Program-made: the position numbers and the translations under genes
The notes under the pieces: model-generated
What the model saw: only the letters and a program-made list of their open reading frames with translations
What the model was told of the DNA's origin: nothing
Databases searched by the model: none
Shown: positions 31,022-39,723 of the stretch, piece after piece
Numbering within the stretch: the first letter of the stretch is position 1
Layout: every line of letters starts with the position of its first letter
DNA from: Longimicrobium sp.
Lineage (GTDB): Bacteria > Gemmatimonadota > Gemmatimonadetes > Longimicrobiales > Longimicrobiaceae
Direction of reading: 5' to 3'
Length of the DNA: 45,619 bases
Assembly: GCF_035474595.1 (NCBI RefSeq)
Contig: NZ_DATIND010000099.1
Coordinates: 1-45,619 of the forward strand

Positions 31022-31898
31022 CCTCTCCAGGCCGGGCGACAGACTTCCCGCAGTGGGGACAGACCGGCGGCGCCTTCAGCATCTGCACCGCATCGACGAA
31101 GCCGGCGCCGAGGATGGCGGTGGGAAGGGCGAAGAAGCCGAGGCCCAGGATGGCGATGCATCCCCCGGCCAGGCGGCCGAGCGGCGTGACGGGATACACA
31201 TCTCCATACCCCACCGTGGTGAGCGTGGCCACCGCCCACCACATGCTCTCGGGAATGCTGGAGAACTTCTGCGGCTGCGCCTCGTTCTCCGCGAAGTACA
31301 TCACCGACGCGGCGACGACCAGCAGCATCGACATGATGGCCGTCGTGAGCACCAGCTCCTCGCGCTTGGTCCGCAGCACGTGCCGGAACACGCGCATCGC
31401 GGCGATGTAGCGCGTGGCCTTCAGCAGGCGGACCAGGCGGAACAGCCGCGCCGCCCGCAGCACGCGCAGGTCCACCGCCCCCGCCGCCGCGAAGAACGGC
31501 AGCACCGCGAGCACGTCGACCAGCGCCATCGGCGACAGCGCGAACCGCAGCCGGCCGCGCACCGGCCCGCGGTAGCGCGGGTCCTCGGTGCACGACCAGA
31601 CGCGCGCCAGGTACTCGGCCGAGAAGACGAGGACGGAGAAGACTTCGAACGCGCGGAAGGCGCCGGAGAAGCGCAGCTCGAGCGAGCGCACCGACTGGAG
31701 GACGACCGCGGCGACGTTCAGCGCGATCAGCGCGAGGATGAACGCGCCGAACGCCCGCTCCGCGCGGGTGGCGTTCCCGTCGTCCGGATCGAGGATCTCC
31801 CAGACCCGCCGCCGCGTGATCGCGAGGGCGACGTGGCGCGGGGAAGCTGGAGAGCAGTCCGCGAAGCGGACTTGGTGCTGTTGTTGCCGCGAATTCAT
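31014..31898 (-). CDS. Voltage-gated-type potassium channel
   Basis: 294 aa with six transmembrane segments and a re-entrant pore. The S4 sensor has regularly spaced arginines (DLRVLRAARLFRLVRLLK, R145 to R157), and the selectivity filter is TTVGYGD (227-233). The N-terminal 20 residues (MNSRQQQHQ...) are encoded by a dispersed two-hairpin repeat, and the stop codon lies in another direct copy. The C-terminus has a short CPHCG. No SD or alternative start is visible nearer to the conserved region, so the repeat appears to supply initiation. The channel would sit in the inner membrane. Confidence 0.88.
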   Translation of the reverse strand: MNSRQQQHQVRFADCSPASPRHVALAITRRRVWEILDPDDGNATRAERAFGAFILALIALNVAAVVLQSVRSLELRFSGAFRAFEVFSVLVFSAEYLARVWSCTEDPRYRGPVRGRLRFALSPMALVDVLAVLPFFAAAGAVDLRVLRAARLFRLVRLLKATRYIAAMRVFRHVLRTKREELVLTTAIMSMLLVVAASVMYFAENEAQPQKFSSIPESMWWAVATLTTVGYGDVYPVTPLGRLAGGCIAILGLGFFALPTAILGAGFVDAVQMLKAPPVCPHCGKSVARPGEGE

Positions 31899-31902
31899 TC
31901 GC
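31856..31902 (-). repeat. Two-hairpin dispersed repeat, copy 4
   Basis: Hairpin A is AGTCCGC-GAA-GCGGACT (31856-31872) and hairpin B GCGAAT-TC-ATTCGC (31889-31902). The channel's ATG is the rc of 31896-31898, inside hairpin B. Confidence 0.88.
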
Positions 31903-31994
31903 CTTCAACCCCTGTCGCGCCCACCTTCCGGGACACGCCCCGTTTCCATGGGACTGCCCCACGGGCGCGATTTCCCGGGATAGGAAGGGTTCAC

Positions 31995-32029
31995 GCAGAG
32001 GAGCAGAGCAAAATCCTCTGTTCCTCTGC
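31995..32029. repeat. Hairpin repeat, possible terminator
   Basis: A 14-bp stem, GCAGAGGAGCAGAG against CTCTGTTCCTCTGC, with one wobble pair near a 7-nt loop. It matches the style of the hairpin at 24014-24054, including the wobble position. It lies downstream of the minus-strand gene ending at 32067. Confidence 0.75.
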
Positions 32030-32066
32030 TTCTCCGCGCGAAACAACGCTGTTCGCGGCGCCGGGA

Positions 32067-32480
32067 TCAGTTCAGCTGCGAGTCCTGCGGCGGGGTGCTG
32101 ACGGCGAACTCGGTCTCGTGGGGGGGCTGGGTGCCGACCATCACCTGGAACTTGTAGACGCCGGGGCGGGGGAAGGTGAGCCCCACCAGCGTGAACACCT
32201 GGTTGGCGGTGGAGAACTCGCCCGGCGGCACCATGGGCGGGTTGATCTCGCCCGCGGCCTCGAAGAGCACGCCGCCGTCTTCGTCCACCATCCGCACCAC
32301 CACGGGAAAGCCGCGCCCGCCGTCGGCGAAGTCGGCCTGCACGCGGAAGGCGAATACCATGCGCGGGTGCACCACCGGGAACTCGGCCGCGGCGATGCGG
32401 TCGAAGATCCCCAGCACGTTCAGCTTGCCCTCCTGCGAGATGTTGGCTTCGTCGGCCAGGAACGCCATCGGGATCTTCAT
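32067..32480 (-). CDS. Small conserved hypothetical protein (DUF6941-like)
   Basis: 137 aa. MKIPMAFLADEANISQEGKLNVLGIFDRI at the start, then VHPRMVFAFRVQADFADGG, and a C-terminal beta-rich part (FTLVGLTFPRPGVYKFQVMVG) match the DUF6941 family as I recall it. Its function is unknown; the fold looks like an immunoglobulin-type beta-sandwich without a signal peptide. The ATG overlaps the stop of the upstream lipoprotein (ATGA), so translation is coupled. Confidence 0.75.
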   Translation of the reverse strand: MKIPMAFLADEANISQEGKLNVLGIFDRIAAAEFPVVHPRMVFAFRVQADFADGGRGFPVVVRMVDEDGGVLFEAAGEINPPMVPPGEFSTANQVFTLVGLTFPRPGVYKFQVMVGTQPPHETEFAVSTPPQDSQLN

Positions 32481-33556
32481 CGTCCGCCTTCCCCCGGCCG
32501 CGCCGGGCAGTCGTCGCTTCCCTTCCGCACCCACATCGACGTGACCTTCACGCCGTCGGGCACGGAGTCCGGATTGGCCTGCGCGGGGGTCCACCCCTTC
32601 GTGGCCGCGGTGTCGAGCCCGAAGCTGAGCCCCGGCTGGTTGGGGAACCAGACGGCGATCTGCCGCTCGGCCGTGCCCGCGCACATCCGCCCGAAGCGGC
32701 CGCGCAGGCCGGCCACCGTGGTGCCGACCTCGATCCCCGCCGCGGTGCGTACCCCCGGCTGGTCGATGAGGATGCGCGTGACCGCCGAATCGGTCATCAC
32801 CGCCACCACGCGGCGCCCGCCGGGCATCACCACCACGCCGTGCTCCGCCGTTCCCTCCTGCCCGCGCCAGGTGGTGTCGCGCGCCTCGGGGCAGGCGGCG
32901 CGGAGCGCGTCCACCGGCATCCCCACGCGCACCGGGCCGATGCCGTAGCGCGTGACCACCGCGTCGTTCGCGTTCCCGCATCCCCCCACCACCATGGCCG
33001 CGCCGGCGCGGATGCGGAGCGTGTCCTCGGCGGTGGCGGCCAGCGGCGCCCGGTCGGCGCGCTGCAGCTGCGCGGTGACCAGGAAGCGCGTGGACGTGTC
33101 CGGATGCGCGGCATGCGCGTGCTTCGGCTGGCCGGGGGCGGGCGGCGCGGCCACCGCGGGGGCCGGCGGGGTGCGGATGGGCTGGCGGAGCTCCACCGTC
33201 TGCCCCGCGGCCACGGTGCCGACGATGAACTTCACCCGCGTCCCCAGCGCGTTGACTCTGGATGTCGGAAGCGGCCCCGGCGCGGACGAATCCACCGGCG
33301 CGGCCACGGGGGTCTGGACGAAGAGGCTGAGCTCCGCGTCCGGCACCGGCGCCGCGCTGCCGTTGGCGATGACGACGACCACGGTGTCGCTCGCGTTCCA
33401 CCCCAGCTGCTGGGGAAGGCGGAGCGTCACCTCCAGCCGTCCGGCCGGCTGGGTCTGCTGCGACGTCTGCTGTCCCGCGGGCGGAGGCGTGCGGTCTCCC
33501 CGGCAGCCGGCGAGCGCGAGCGCGGCGACCGAGATCGCCCTGATCCTTGTCCTCAT
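32477..33556 (-). CDS. Hypothetical lipoprotein
   Basis: 359 aa with a type II signal peptide (MRTRIRAISVAALALAGC, lipobox LAGC). After a Gln/Pro/Thr-rich linker, an Ig-like or BsuPI-like beta domain follows (RLEVTLRLPQQLGWNASDTVVVVIANGSAAPV). A Pro/Ala-rich linker then leads to a C-terminal domain containing YGIGPVRVGMPVDALRAACPEARDT, typical of ligand-binding envelope proteins. Function unknown. Coupled to the downstream DUF6941-like gene by a 4-bp overlap. Confidence 0.75.
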   Translation of the reverse strand: MRTRIRAISVAALALAGCRGDRTPPPAGQQTSQQTQPAGRLEVTLRLPQQLGWNASDTVVVVIANGSAAPVPDAELSLFVQTPVAAPVDSSAPGPLPTSRVNALGTRVKFIVGTVAAGQTVELRQPIRTPPAPAVAAPPAPGQPKHAHAAHPDTSTRFLVTAQLQRADRAPLAATAEDTLRIRAGAAMVVGGCGNANDAVVTRYGIGPVRVGMPVDALRAACPEARDTTWRGQEGTAEHGVVVMPGGRRVVAVMTDSAVTRILIDQPGVRTAAGIEVGTTVAGLRGRFGRMCAGTAERQIAVWFPNQPGLSFGLDTAATKGWTPAQANPDSVPDGVKVTSMWVRKGSDDCPARPGEGGR

Positions 33557-33686
33557 GGTGTCCGTGATGCGGGTCGGTGCGGGCGGCCGGGCGAGCCCCG
33601 GTTTTGCGTGCGCCGCGGAGCGCTCTATCTTGTCGCCCTTCCCGCTCTCGCGATAGGGCGGGCCACAGACGCGACCACGGACGGGC

Positions 33687-34589
33687 ATGGCAGACGACGG
33701 AATGCCGCGGGGGAAGGAAAACCCCACGCTGAACCGCAACGCGCGGATGGGCGCCGCCACGGAAGACGAGCAGCTGCTGCAGTCGCCGGCGGCGCAGCCG
33801 GCGCGCGCGGGCGATTTCACCAGCAGCGACCCGTGGCGGGTGTTCCGCATCATGGGCGAGTTCGTGGAGGGGTTCGACGCGCTGGCCAAGATCGGGCCCT
33901 CGGTCACCATCTTCGGCTCGGCGCGCGTGCAGCCGGACCACGAGCAGTACCAGGAAGCGCGCGAGACGGCGCGGCTGCTGGGCCGGGCGGGGTTCAGCAT
34001 CATCACCGGCGGCGGGCCGGGGGTGATGGAGGCGGCCAACCGCGGCGCGCGCGACGCCGGGGCGCTTTCCATCGGCTGCAACATCGAGCTGCCGTTCGAG
34101 CAGGCGATCAACGAGTACGTCGACGTGGCCATCAACTTCCGCTACTTCTTCGTGCGGAAGACGATGTTCGTGAAGTACGCCGAGGCGTTCGTGATCTTTC
34201 CCGGCGGCTTCGGCACGCTGGACGAGCTGACCGAGGCGCTGACGCTGATCCAGACGGGGAAGATCCACGGCTTCCCGGTGGTGCTCTACGGCACCGCGTA
34301 CTGGAAGGGCTTCCTGGACTGGATCCGCGGCACCATGCTGGCGGAGGGAAAGGTCTCGCCCGACGACCTGGACCTGATGGTGATGGCCGACACCCCCGAG
34401 GACGCCTGCCGCATCGTGATGGAGAAGAGCGGAAGCGTGCTCCAGGACGCCCAGCGCGGTGCTGTCCCGGAGAACCCCGAGTACCACGGCCTGATCAAGC
34501 GCAGGTCGCCCAAGCCGACGGTGGAGGAGAAGCCCGCGGTGACGGACCCCGAGTCACCGGCGGAGCCGGAGAAGCACGATGCGCAGTAG
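33687..34589 (+). CDS. LOG family nucleoside-monophosphate phosphoribohydrolase
   Basis: 300 aa with a Rossmann-type core. GGGPGVMEAANRGA (108-121) and PGGFGTLDE (172-180) are the two LOG signatures for nucleotide and ribose-phosphate binding. The enzyme cleaves N6-substituted AMP or related nucleoside monophosphates to the free base; in plants LOG makes cytokinins, while in bacteria the substrate is uncertain. The N-terminal 45 and C-terminal 40 residues are charged, low-complexity tails. It is followed 8 bp later by the heptamer array bracketing the four-helix-bundle gene. Confidence 0.92.
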   Translation: MADDGMPRGKENPTLNRNARMGAATEDEQLLQSPAAQPARAGDFTSSDPWRVFRIMGEFVEGFDALAKIGPSVTIFGSARVQPDHEQYQEARETARLLGRAGFSIITGGGPGVMEAANRGARDAGALSIGCNIELPFEQAINEYVDVAINFRYFFVRKTMFVKYAEAFVIFPGGFGTLDELTEALTLIQTGKIHGFPVVLYGTAYWKGFLDWIRGTMLAEGKVSPDDLDLMVMADTPEDACRIVMEKSGSVLQDAQRGAVPENPEYHGLIKRRSPKPTVEEKPAVTDPESPAEPEKHDAQ

Positions 34590-34596
34590 AAAGAAG

Positions 34597-34630
34597 AAGT
34601 CCTAAGTCCCAAGTCCTAAGTCCTGAGTGG
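34597..34630 (+). repeat. Left heptamer array (AAGTCCT) of a flanked gene
   Basis: Three AAGTCCT units and one AAGTCCC (34597-34624), then a degraded copy. The same unit is present inverted at 35104-35142. The four-helix-bundle gene's stop codon and last codons (encoding QDLGLGT) lie inside this array. Confidence 0.9.
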
Positions 34631-35009
34631 AAGGGACGCGTGGCTTATGGCTCTTTTCGAGAGATGTGCGTAGGGCGGCGAGCATCCGGTCGACCTCCAC
34701 GCACAGCGCATTGAGACGACGGTGCTGGGCGTCGGTGATGTATCCGAGTTCTTGTGCGAGGTAGAGCTGGCTTCGCACCTCGGACGCGGAGCCTCGGGCG
34801 ATGGAGAGGAACCTGCGCACTTCCGGGCTGGTGAACCTTCCGAAGCCTTCGGCGATGTTCGACATCACCGACACAGCGGCGCGGCGGACCTGATCGCGCA
34901 ACCCGAAGTCGCGGGCGAATGCCCCCGCGGTCGTGGCGTGATAAACCTCAAGCGAGAGTTCCTTCGAGCGCTGCCATACGACAAGATCTTCGAAGCGGCT
35001 GATTTTCAT
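34602..35009 (-). CDS. Four-helix-bundle protein (23S rRNA intervening-sequence protein family)
   Basis: 135 aa, the S23/IVP four-helix-bundle family. FEDLVVWQRSKELSLEVY (helix 1), LRDQVRRAAVSVMSNIAEGFGR, RRFLSIARGSASEVRSQLYLAQELGYI and a fourth helix make the family signature. Members occur inside rRNA intervening sequences, as Avd accessory proteins of diversity-generating retroelements, and as isolated genes of unknown role. No rRNA or reverse transcriptase is here. The gene has a good GGAGG SD and lies between inverted arrays of one 7-bp repeat; its C-terminus is encoded by the array. Confidence 0.9.
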   Translation of the reverse strand: MKISRFEDLVVWQRSKELSLEVYHATTAGAFARDFGLRDQVRRAAVSVMSNIAEGFGRFTSPEVRRFLSIARGSASEVRSQLYLAQELGYITDAQHRRLNALCVEVDRMLAALRTSLEKSHKPRVPSTQDLGLGT

Positions 35010-35103
35010 CGCACCTCCAGCGTGTGTTGGAATTCATTCGTCAAGGGCAGTGAAAGTAAGCGTAGCACGCATGCTCCGCATCCCCCCTGAGCGCATCATT
35101 TGC

Positions 35104-35142
35104 GACTTAGGACTTAGGACTTAGGACTTAGGACTTAGGACT
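35104..35142 (-). repeat. Right heptamer array (GACTTAG), inverted relative to the left array
   Basis: Five and a half perfect GACTTAG copies. The unit is the reverse complement of the left array's AAGTCCT. It ends 3 bp before the ATG of the deoxyhypusine-synthase-like gene, where an SD is expected; the repeat itself provides AGGA. Confidence 0.92.
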
Positions 35143-35145
35143 CCA

Positions 35146-36306
<1,161 letters not shown>

Positions 36307-36375
36307 AACGATGGTGGTTGCCGGAGCGCTCCCGGCTGTCCGGTGGACTCACCTCGCGAACACTTTGCCTGACCT

Positions 36376-36603
36376 ATGCGCCACAGTGACACGAGCCCGG
36401 AAGTCCACAGGCTGCAAATCGAACGGCTGCGGAAGATGACGGGCGAGGAGCGGATCAGGATCGCGTTCAAGCTGAGCAACTTCATGCGCCGGTCGGCCGC
36501 GTCGCGCATCCGTACCGAGCATCCCGACTGGACGGAGCGCCAGGTGAAGCGCGAACTGGTTCGGGTCTCGTTCCTCCCTGAACCTCTTCCCCCAGGCGCG
36601 TGA
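36376..36603 (+). CDS. Small helical protein, partner of a nucleotidyltransferase
   Basis: 75 aa, soluble, basic: IERLRKMTGEERIRIAFKLSNFMRRSAASRIRTEHPDWTERQVKREL. It resembles short helical proteins that precede nucleotidyltransferase genes in other genomes, as I recall them, but it has no established function. Its stop shares bases with the start of the next gene (TGATG), so translation is coupled. It could be an antitoxin or a subunit of the downstream enzyme; this is inference. Confidence 0.7.
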   Translation: MRHSDTSPEVHRLQIERLRKMTGEERIRIAFKLSNFMRRSAASRIRTEHPDWTERQVKRELVRVSFLPEPLPPGA

Positions 36604-37175
36604 TGGGCGACGGGGCGGATGATGCGTTGCGCCGCTTCGTGGAGGCGCTCGACACAGCCGGTGTGCCCTACATGCTCACCGGGTCGTTCGCCAGTTCCTA
36701 CCACGGACAAGGGCGAGCAACGCAGGACATCGACTTTGTCATCATGCCGACGCGCGAGCAGCTTCGCGACCTGGTTTCCCGGTTCGTGCCTCCGGATTAC
36801 TACGTCGATGAGAAGGCTGCTTTCGAAGCGCTCGCAGAGGCGGGGCAGTTCAACGCGATAGACTGGGAGAGCGGGTTCAAGGCTGATTTCATGTTCCGCA
36901 AGCCGCGGCGGTTCAGCGAGGAGGAGTTCAGTCGGCGCGTGCCAGCGGTCATCGACGGCATCCCTGTGACGATCGCGACGGCCGAGGACGTGATCATCTC
37001 GAAGCTCGAGTGGGCCAAGCTGGGCGGCTCCGACCGGCAGATTCGGGACGCCGCGGGAATCCTGCAGGTGCGAGGGGATGGCGTCGATCACGGCTACATC
37101 GAGCGGTGGACTCGCGCGCTCGGGCTGGAAGACCAGTGGACCGCGGCGCTGCGCGTCTCGAAACCAGGCGCCTGA
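36603..37175 (+). CDS. Nucleotidyltransferase-fold (MNT/AbiEii-like) protein
   Basis: 190 aa with the polymerase-beta-like motif LTGSFASSYHG (26-36), followed by QDIDFVI with D42 and D44 as metal-binding Asp residues, the DxD/DxE pair of nucleotidyltransferases. The rest matches a short DUF6036/AbiEii-type fold. Enzymes of this type modify tRNA or nucleotides and act as toxins in abortive-infection or toxin-antitoxin systems, though metabolic roles exist. An ATG at 36603 is preferred; an in-frame GTG at 36600 is possible. Coupled to the small helical protein upstream. Confidence 0.85.
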   Translation: MGDGADDALRRFVEALDTAGVPYMLTGSFASSYHGQGRATQDIDFVIMPTREQLRDLVSRFVPPDYYVDEKAAFEALAEAGQFNAIDWESGFKADFMFRKPRRFSEEEFSRRVPAVIDGIPVTIATAEDVIISKLEWAKLGGSDRQIRDAAGILQVRGDGVDHGYIERWTRALGLEDQWTAALRVSKPGA

Positions 37176-37305
37176 CCGCTTCTCCCGGTCGAGAATCCGG
37201 ATTATTGCGATCTCCAGAACGGCTACGAAGGCGTTCTGGGCTTTTCCCCGCTGAGTTCGCCCGGGCTCGTCTCCGCCCATCCCGCCTCCCCATCAGAGCA
37301 CGCCC

Positions 37306-37908
37306 ATGCGCCAGTGGCTTCGCGACCCGGAGAAGTGGCTCCAGCTGATGACGCTGGTGGGCGCGCTTGTGGCCTTCGCCATCGGGCTGCACGAGTACCG
37401 CCAGGAGCAGCGCTGGAAGCGGCTGGAGTACTTCACGCAGCTGCTGCAGGCGGAGGAGGCGGAACCGGAGGTCCGCAGCGCGCTGGCGATGCTGGAGTAC
37501 AACCAGCCGCGCGTTTGCGTCCACGACGACGCTGCCGACGCGCCGCGGTGCTTCGTGGCCACCGACACCCTGCTGGTCTCCGCGCTCGACGGCGCGATGC
37601 GCAACCGGGTGCTGACCGCCGACGAATACCAGGTCGTCTACGCGCTCGACCGGCTGCTGACAGGGCTGGACCGGCTGGAATACCTGCAGCACCAGGGCTT
37701 CGTGGACGAGGAAGTGCGCCACCCCACGGCCGCGTACTGGATCGCGCTGATCGGCGACCGGCGCAGCGCCGCGAAGCCCGCCGGCGTACGCGCCAAGCTG
37801 TGCGAGTACGTCCGCTTCTTCGAGTACGCCGGCGCGCTGCGGCTGATCGCCCACTACACCCCTCCGCGCGACCGCGTCCCCCAGTGCACCGCCTCCGCCG
37901 GATCGTGA
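37306..37908 (+). CDS. Hypothetical membrane-anchored protein
   Basis: 200 aa with one N-terminal transmembrane segment (WLQLMTLVGALVAFAIGL), then a soluble helical domain rich in Leu and Arg: EYRQEQRWKRLEYFTQLLQAEE..., DRLEYLQHQGFVDEEVRHP. It looks like a small signal-anchored regulator or scaffold; no family is recognised. It is 5 bp from the DUF2461 gene downstream. Confidence 0.7.
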   Translation: MRQWLRDPEKWLQLMTLVGALVAFAIGLHEYRQEQRWKRLEYFTQLLQAEEAEPEVRSALAMLEYNQPRVCVHDDAADAPRCFVATDTLLVSALDGAMRNRVLTADEYQVVYALDRLLTGLDRLEYLQHQGFVDEEVRHPTAAYWIALIGDRRSAAKPAGVRAKLCEYVRFFEYAGALRLIAHYTPPRDRVPQCTASAGS

Positions 37909-37913
37909 CCGCG

Positions 37914-38594
37914 ATGGACTTTCCCCGCCTCTCCCGCTATCTCGCCGGGCTCGCGGCGCACAACGACAAGGCGTGGTTCGAGGCCAATCGCGCCGAGTTC
38001 CAGGCCCTGCGCGAGGAGTTCGCCGCGTACGTGGGGCGGGTGATCGCCGGGATCGCGGAGTGGGACGCGTCGGTGCGGTGGGTGGACCCGGCCGACTGCA
38101 TCTACCGCATCCACCGCGACGTGCGCTTCAGCCGCGACAAGACGCCGTACAAGACGACGTTCAGCGCCGTCATCCACGAGCGCGGGCGGCGCGGCGGCGG
38201 GCCGTCGTACTACTTCCAGGTCGATCATAACGGCGTGCTGATGGCCGGCGGCGGCGTGTGGATGCCCGAGCCCGAGCGGCTGGCCCTCATCCGCGAGCAC
38301 GTGGCCGCGCACCCCGAGCGGCTGCGGGCGATCCTCGACGCGCCGGGTTTCCGCGCCGCCTTCGATGGCCTGTGGGACGGCCACACGCTGAAGCGTCCGC
38401 CGGCCGGGTACTCGGCCGACGCGCCGCTCATCGGCATCATCAAGCTCAAGAGCTTCATCGTGGAGCGCGAGCGTGGCGTCTCCGCCGAGGCGGGCGACGT
38501 GACGCCGTGGCTGCTGGAGACGTTCCGCGCGATGCATCCCTTCCTCGCCTGGCTCGGCGACGCGGTGACGCCGCGCTGCGACCGCTTGGATTGA
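37914..38594 (+). CDS. DUF2461 (TIGR02453) family protein
   Basis: 226 aa. Family-typical blocks are YLAGLAAHNDKAWFEANRAEF at the start, CIYRIHRDVRFSRDKTPYKTTFSAVI, GPSYYFQVDHNGVLMAGGGVWMPEPERLALIR, and KRPPAGYSADAPLIGIIKLKSF. The function of the family is not established. The start follows the previous stop by 5 bp, so cotranscription is likely; an in-frame GTG at 37905 would overlap that stop. Confidence 0.9.
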   Translation: MDFPRLSRYLAGLAAHNDKAWFEANRAEFQALREEFAAYVGRVIAGIAEWDASVRWVDPADCIYRIHRDVRFSRDKTPYKTTFSAVIHERGRRGGGPSYYFQVDHNGVLMAGGGVWMPEPERLALIREHVAAHPERLRAILDAPGFRAAFDGLWDGHTLKRPPAGYSADAPLIGIIKLKSFIVERERGVSAEAGDVTPWLLETFRAMHPFLAWLGDAVTPRCDRLD

Positions 38595-38609
38595 TTTAGC
38601 CGCGAGTTG

Positions 38610-39578
38610 TCAGGGTAGGCTCCCGTCGTCGTGTGATGGGACGTAAACAGGGATGACATCACTCAAACGGCCGCCATCCTTGTCTGTGGCGGTGATTGAG
38701 ATGATATACGTGTTGCCCCCGCCCAAGTAATGATGGGAATACCGGTACGTGGTGTTCGCCCATGCCTTTCCTGTAATGGGCGCGGATCCGTCACCCCAGT
38801 CGATGCTAAGCGTCGCGTTGTAGAGATCACCTGGAGCGTCTGTAAACGCATACTGGAGCGACACGAGTTGGGGCCCTACAAGGCTCGCGACACGTACGGT
38901 CGTTACAGGAATCAGGTTCGCAATCGGGATCGCCTGCGTGCGGGATCCGGACGCTCCGTCTTTGTCCAGCACGGTCACGCCCACAGCGTAAGTTCCGTTG
39001 TCTGGCCTTGCGGGGCACGGCCAATTCGTGTTGGTGGTAAAGGCGCTCCACTTCGGACCACCGCAGTAGTAGGAATACAGCAACCCGTGCACGGCGTCTG
39101 CTGGCCCGTCCGTCGCCGGGGTAGTCGAGAGCGTGAACCCTTGGCCCTCCAGCAGAGGTCCGCTGGTTGTGAGCGTTCCCGGGACCGGGGACCGATTGCT
39201 GATGGGCAGCGACAACGTAGAAGTCCCCGTCTTCCCGAACCCGTCAGACACGGTGAGTGTTACGGTGTAAGTACCGTTGTCAGCATAAGTGTGGACCACC
39301 TCATAGCCGTCCCCCGTTGTACCGTCGCCAAAGTTCCATGAGTAGGAGACCTGATCGCCATCCGGATCGTAACTCCCCGTGGAGTAGAACAGTAAGGGTC
39401 GACCTTCGGCGCGTTTGAACTCCTGGACGTGCGCCGAGGCCACCGGGGGATGGTTGCCGACCAGGTTCGGCCGCGGCCGCGGTGGCCGAACCAGCGACGC
39501 TGTCGTGTCGCCGCACGCGGCTAGCGCGGTGAGCCCAAGTACCGCGGCGATCGCCACCAGACGGGGAGATTGAGTCAT
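38610..39578 (-). CDS. PKD-domain lipoprotein (paralog 1)
   Basis: 322 aa with a lipobox (LAAC) after MTQSPRLVAIAAVLGLTAL. Two PKD-like Ig-fold domains follow; the first is typical: RPLLFYSTGSYDPDGDQVSYSWNFGDGTTGDG with HTYADNGTYTVTLTVSD. The second is degenerate, with LSIDWGDGSAP and TDKDGG. Exposed lipoproteins of this type are usually cell-surface adhesins or substrate binders. It is similar in domain order and wording to the upstream gene. The region is less GC-rich than its neighbours. SD GGAGGT. Confidence 0.88.
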   Translation of the reverse strand: MTQSPRLVAIAAVLGLTALAACGDTTASLVRPPRPRPNLVGNHPPVASAHVQEFKRAEGRPLLFYSTGSYDPDGDQVSYSWNFGDGTTGDGYEVVHTYADNGTYTVTLTVSDGFGKTGTSTLSLPISNRSPVPGTLTTSGPLLEGQGFTLSTTPATDGPADAVHGLLYSYYCGGPKWSAFTTNTNWPCPARPDNGTYAVGVTVLDKDGASGSRTQAIPIANLIPVTTVRVASLVGPQLVSLQYAFTDAPGDLYNATLSIDWGDGSAPITGKAWANTTYRYSHHYLGGGNTYIISITATDKDGGRLSDVIPVYVPSHDDGSLP

Positions 39579-39723
39579 GAGGGTACCTCCAATTAAAGTG
39601 TGTGGTGCCGTTACCTCCGCAAGTGGCAGAGGGCGGTTGTAAAGCCGTCGTCGCGGGTTGATGTCCGCCTCTAAAGCACGATCCAGCCACCGCGCTTGGC
39701 ACTCGCGAGGTCTGGGATACGGC

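Noticed and set aside
34602-35009. Diversity-generating retroelement with an Avd-type gene
   Set aside because: The protein fits the four-helix-bundle family, but no reverse transcriptase, template or variable repeat is present.
34602-35009. 23S rRNA intervening sequence
   Set aside because: No rRNA sequence surrounds the gene; it lies between two protein-coding genes.
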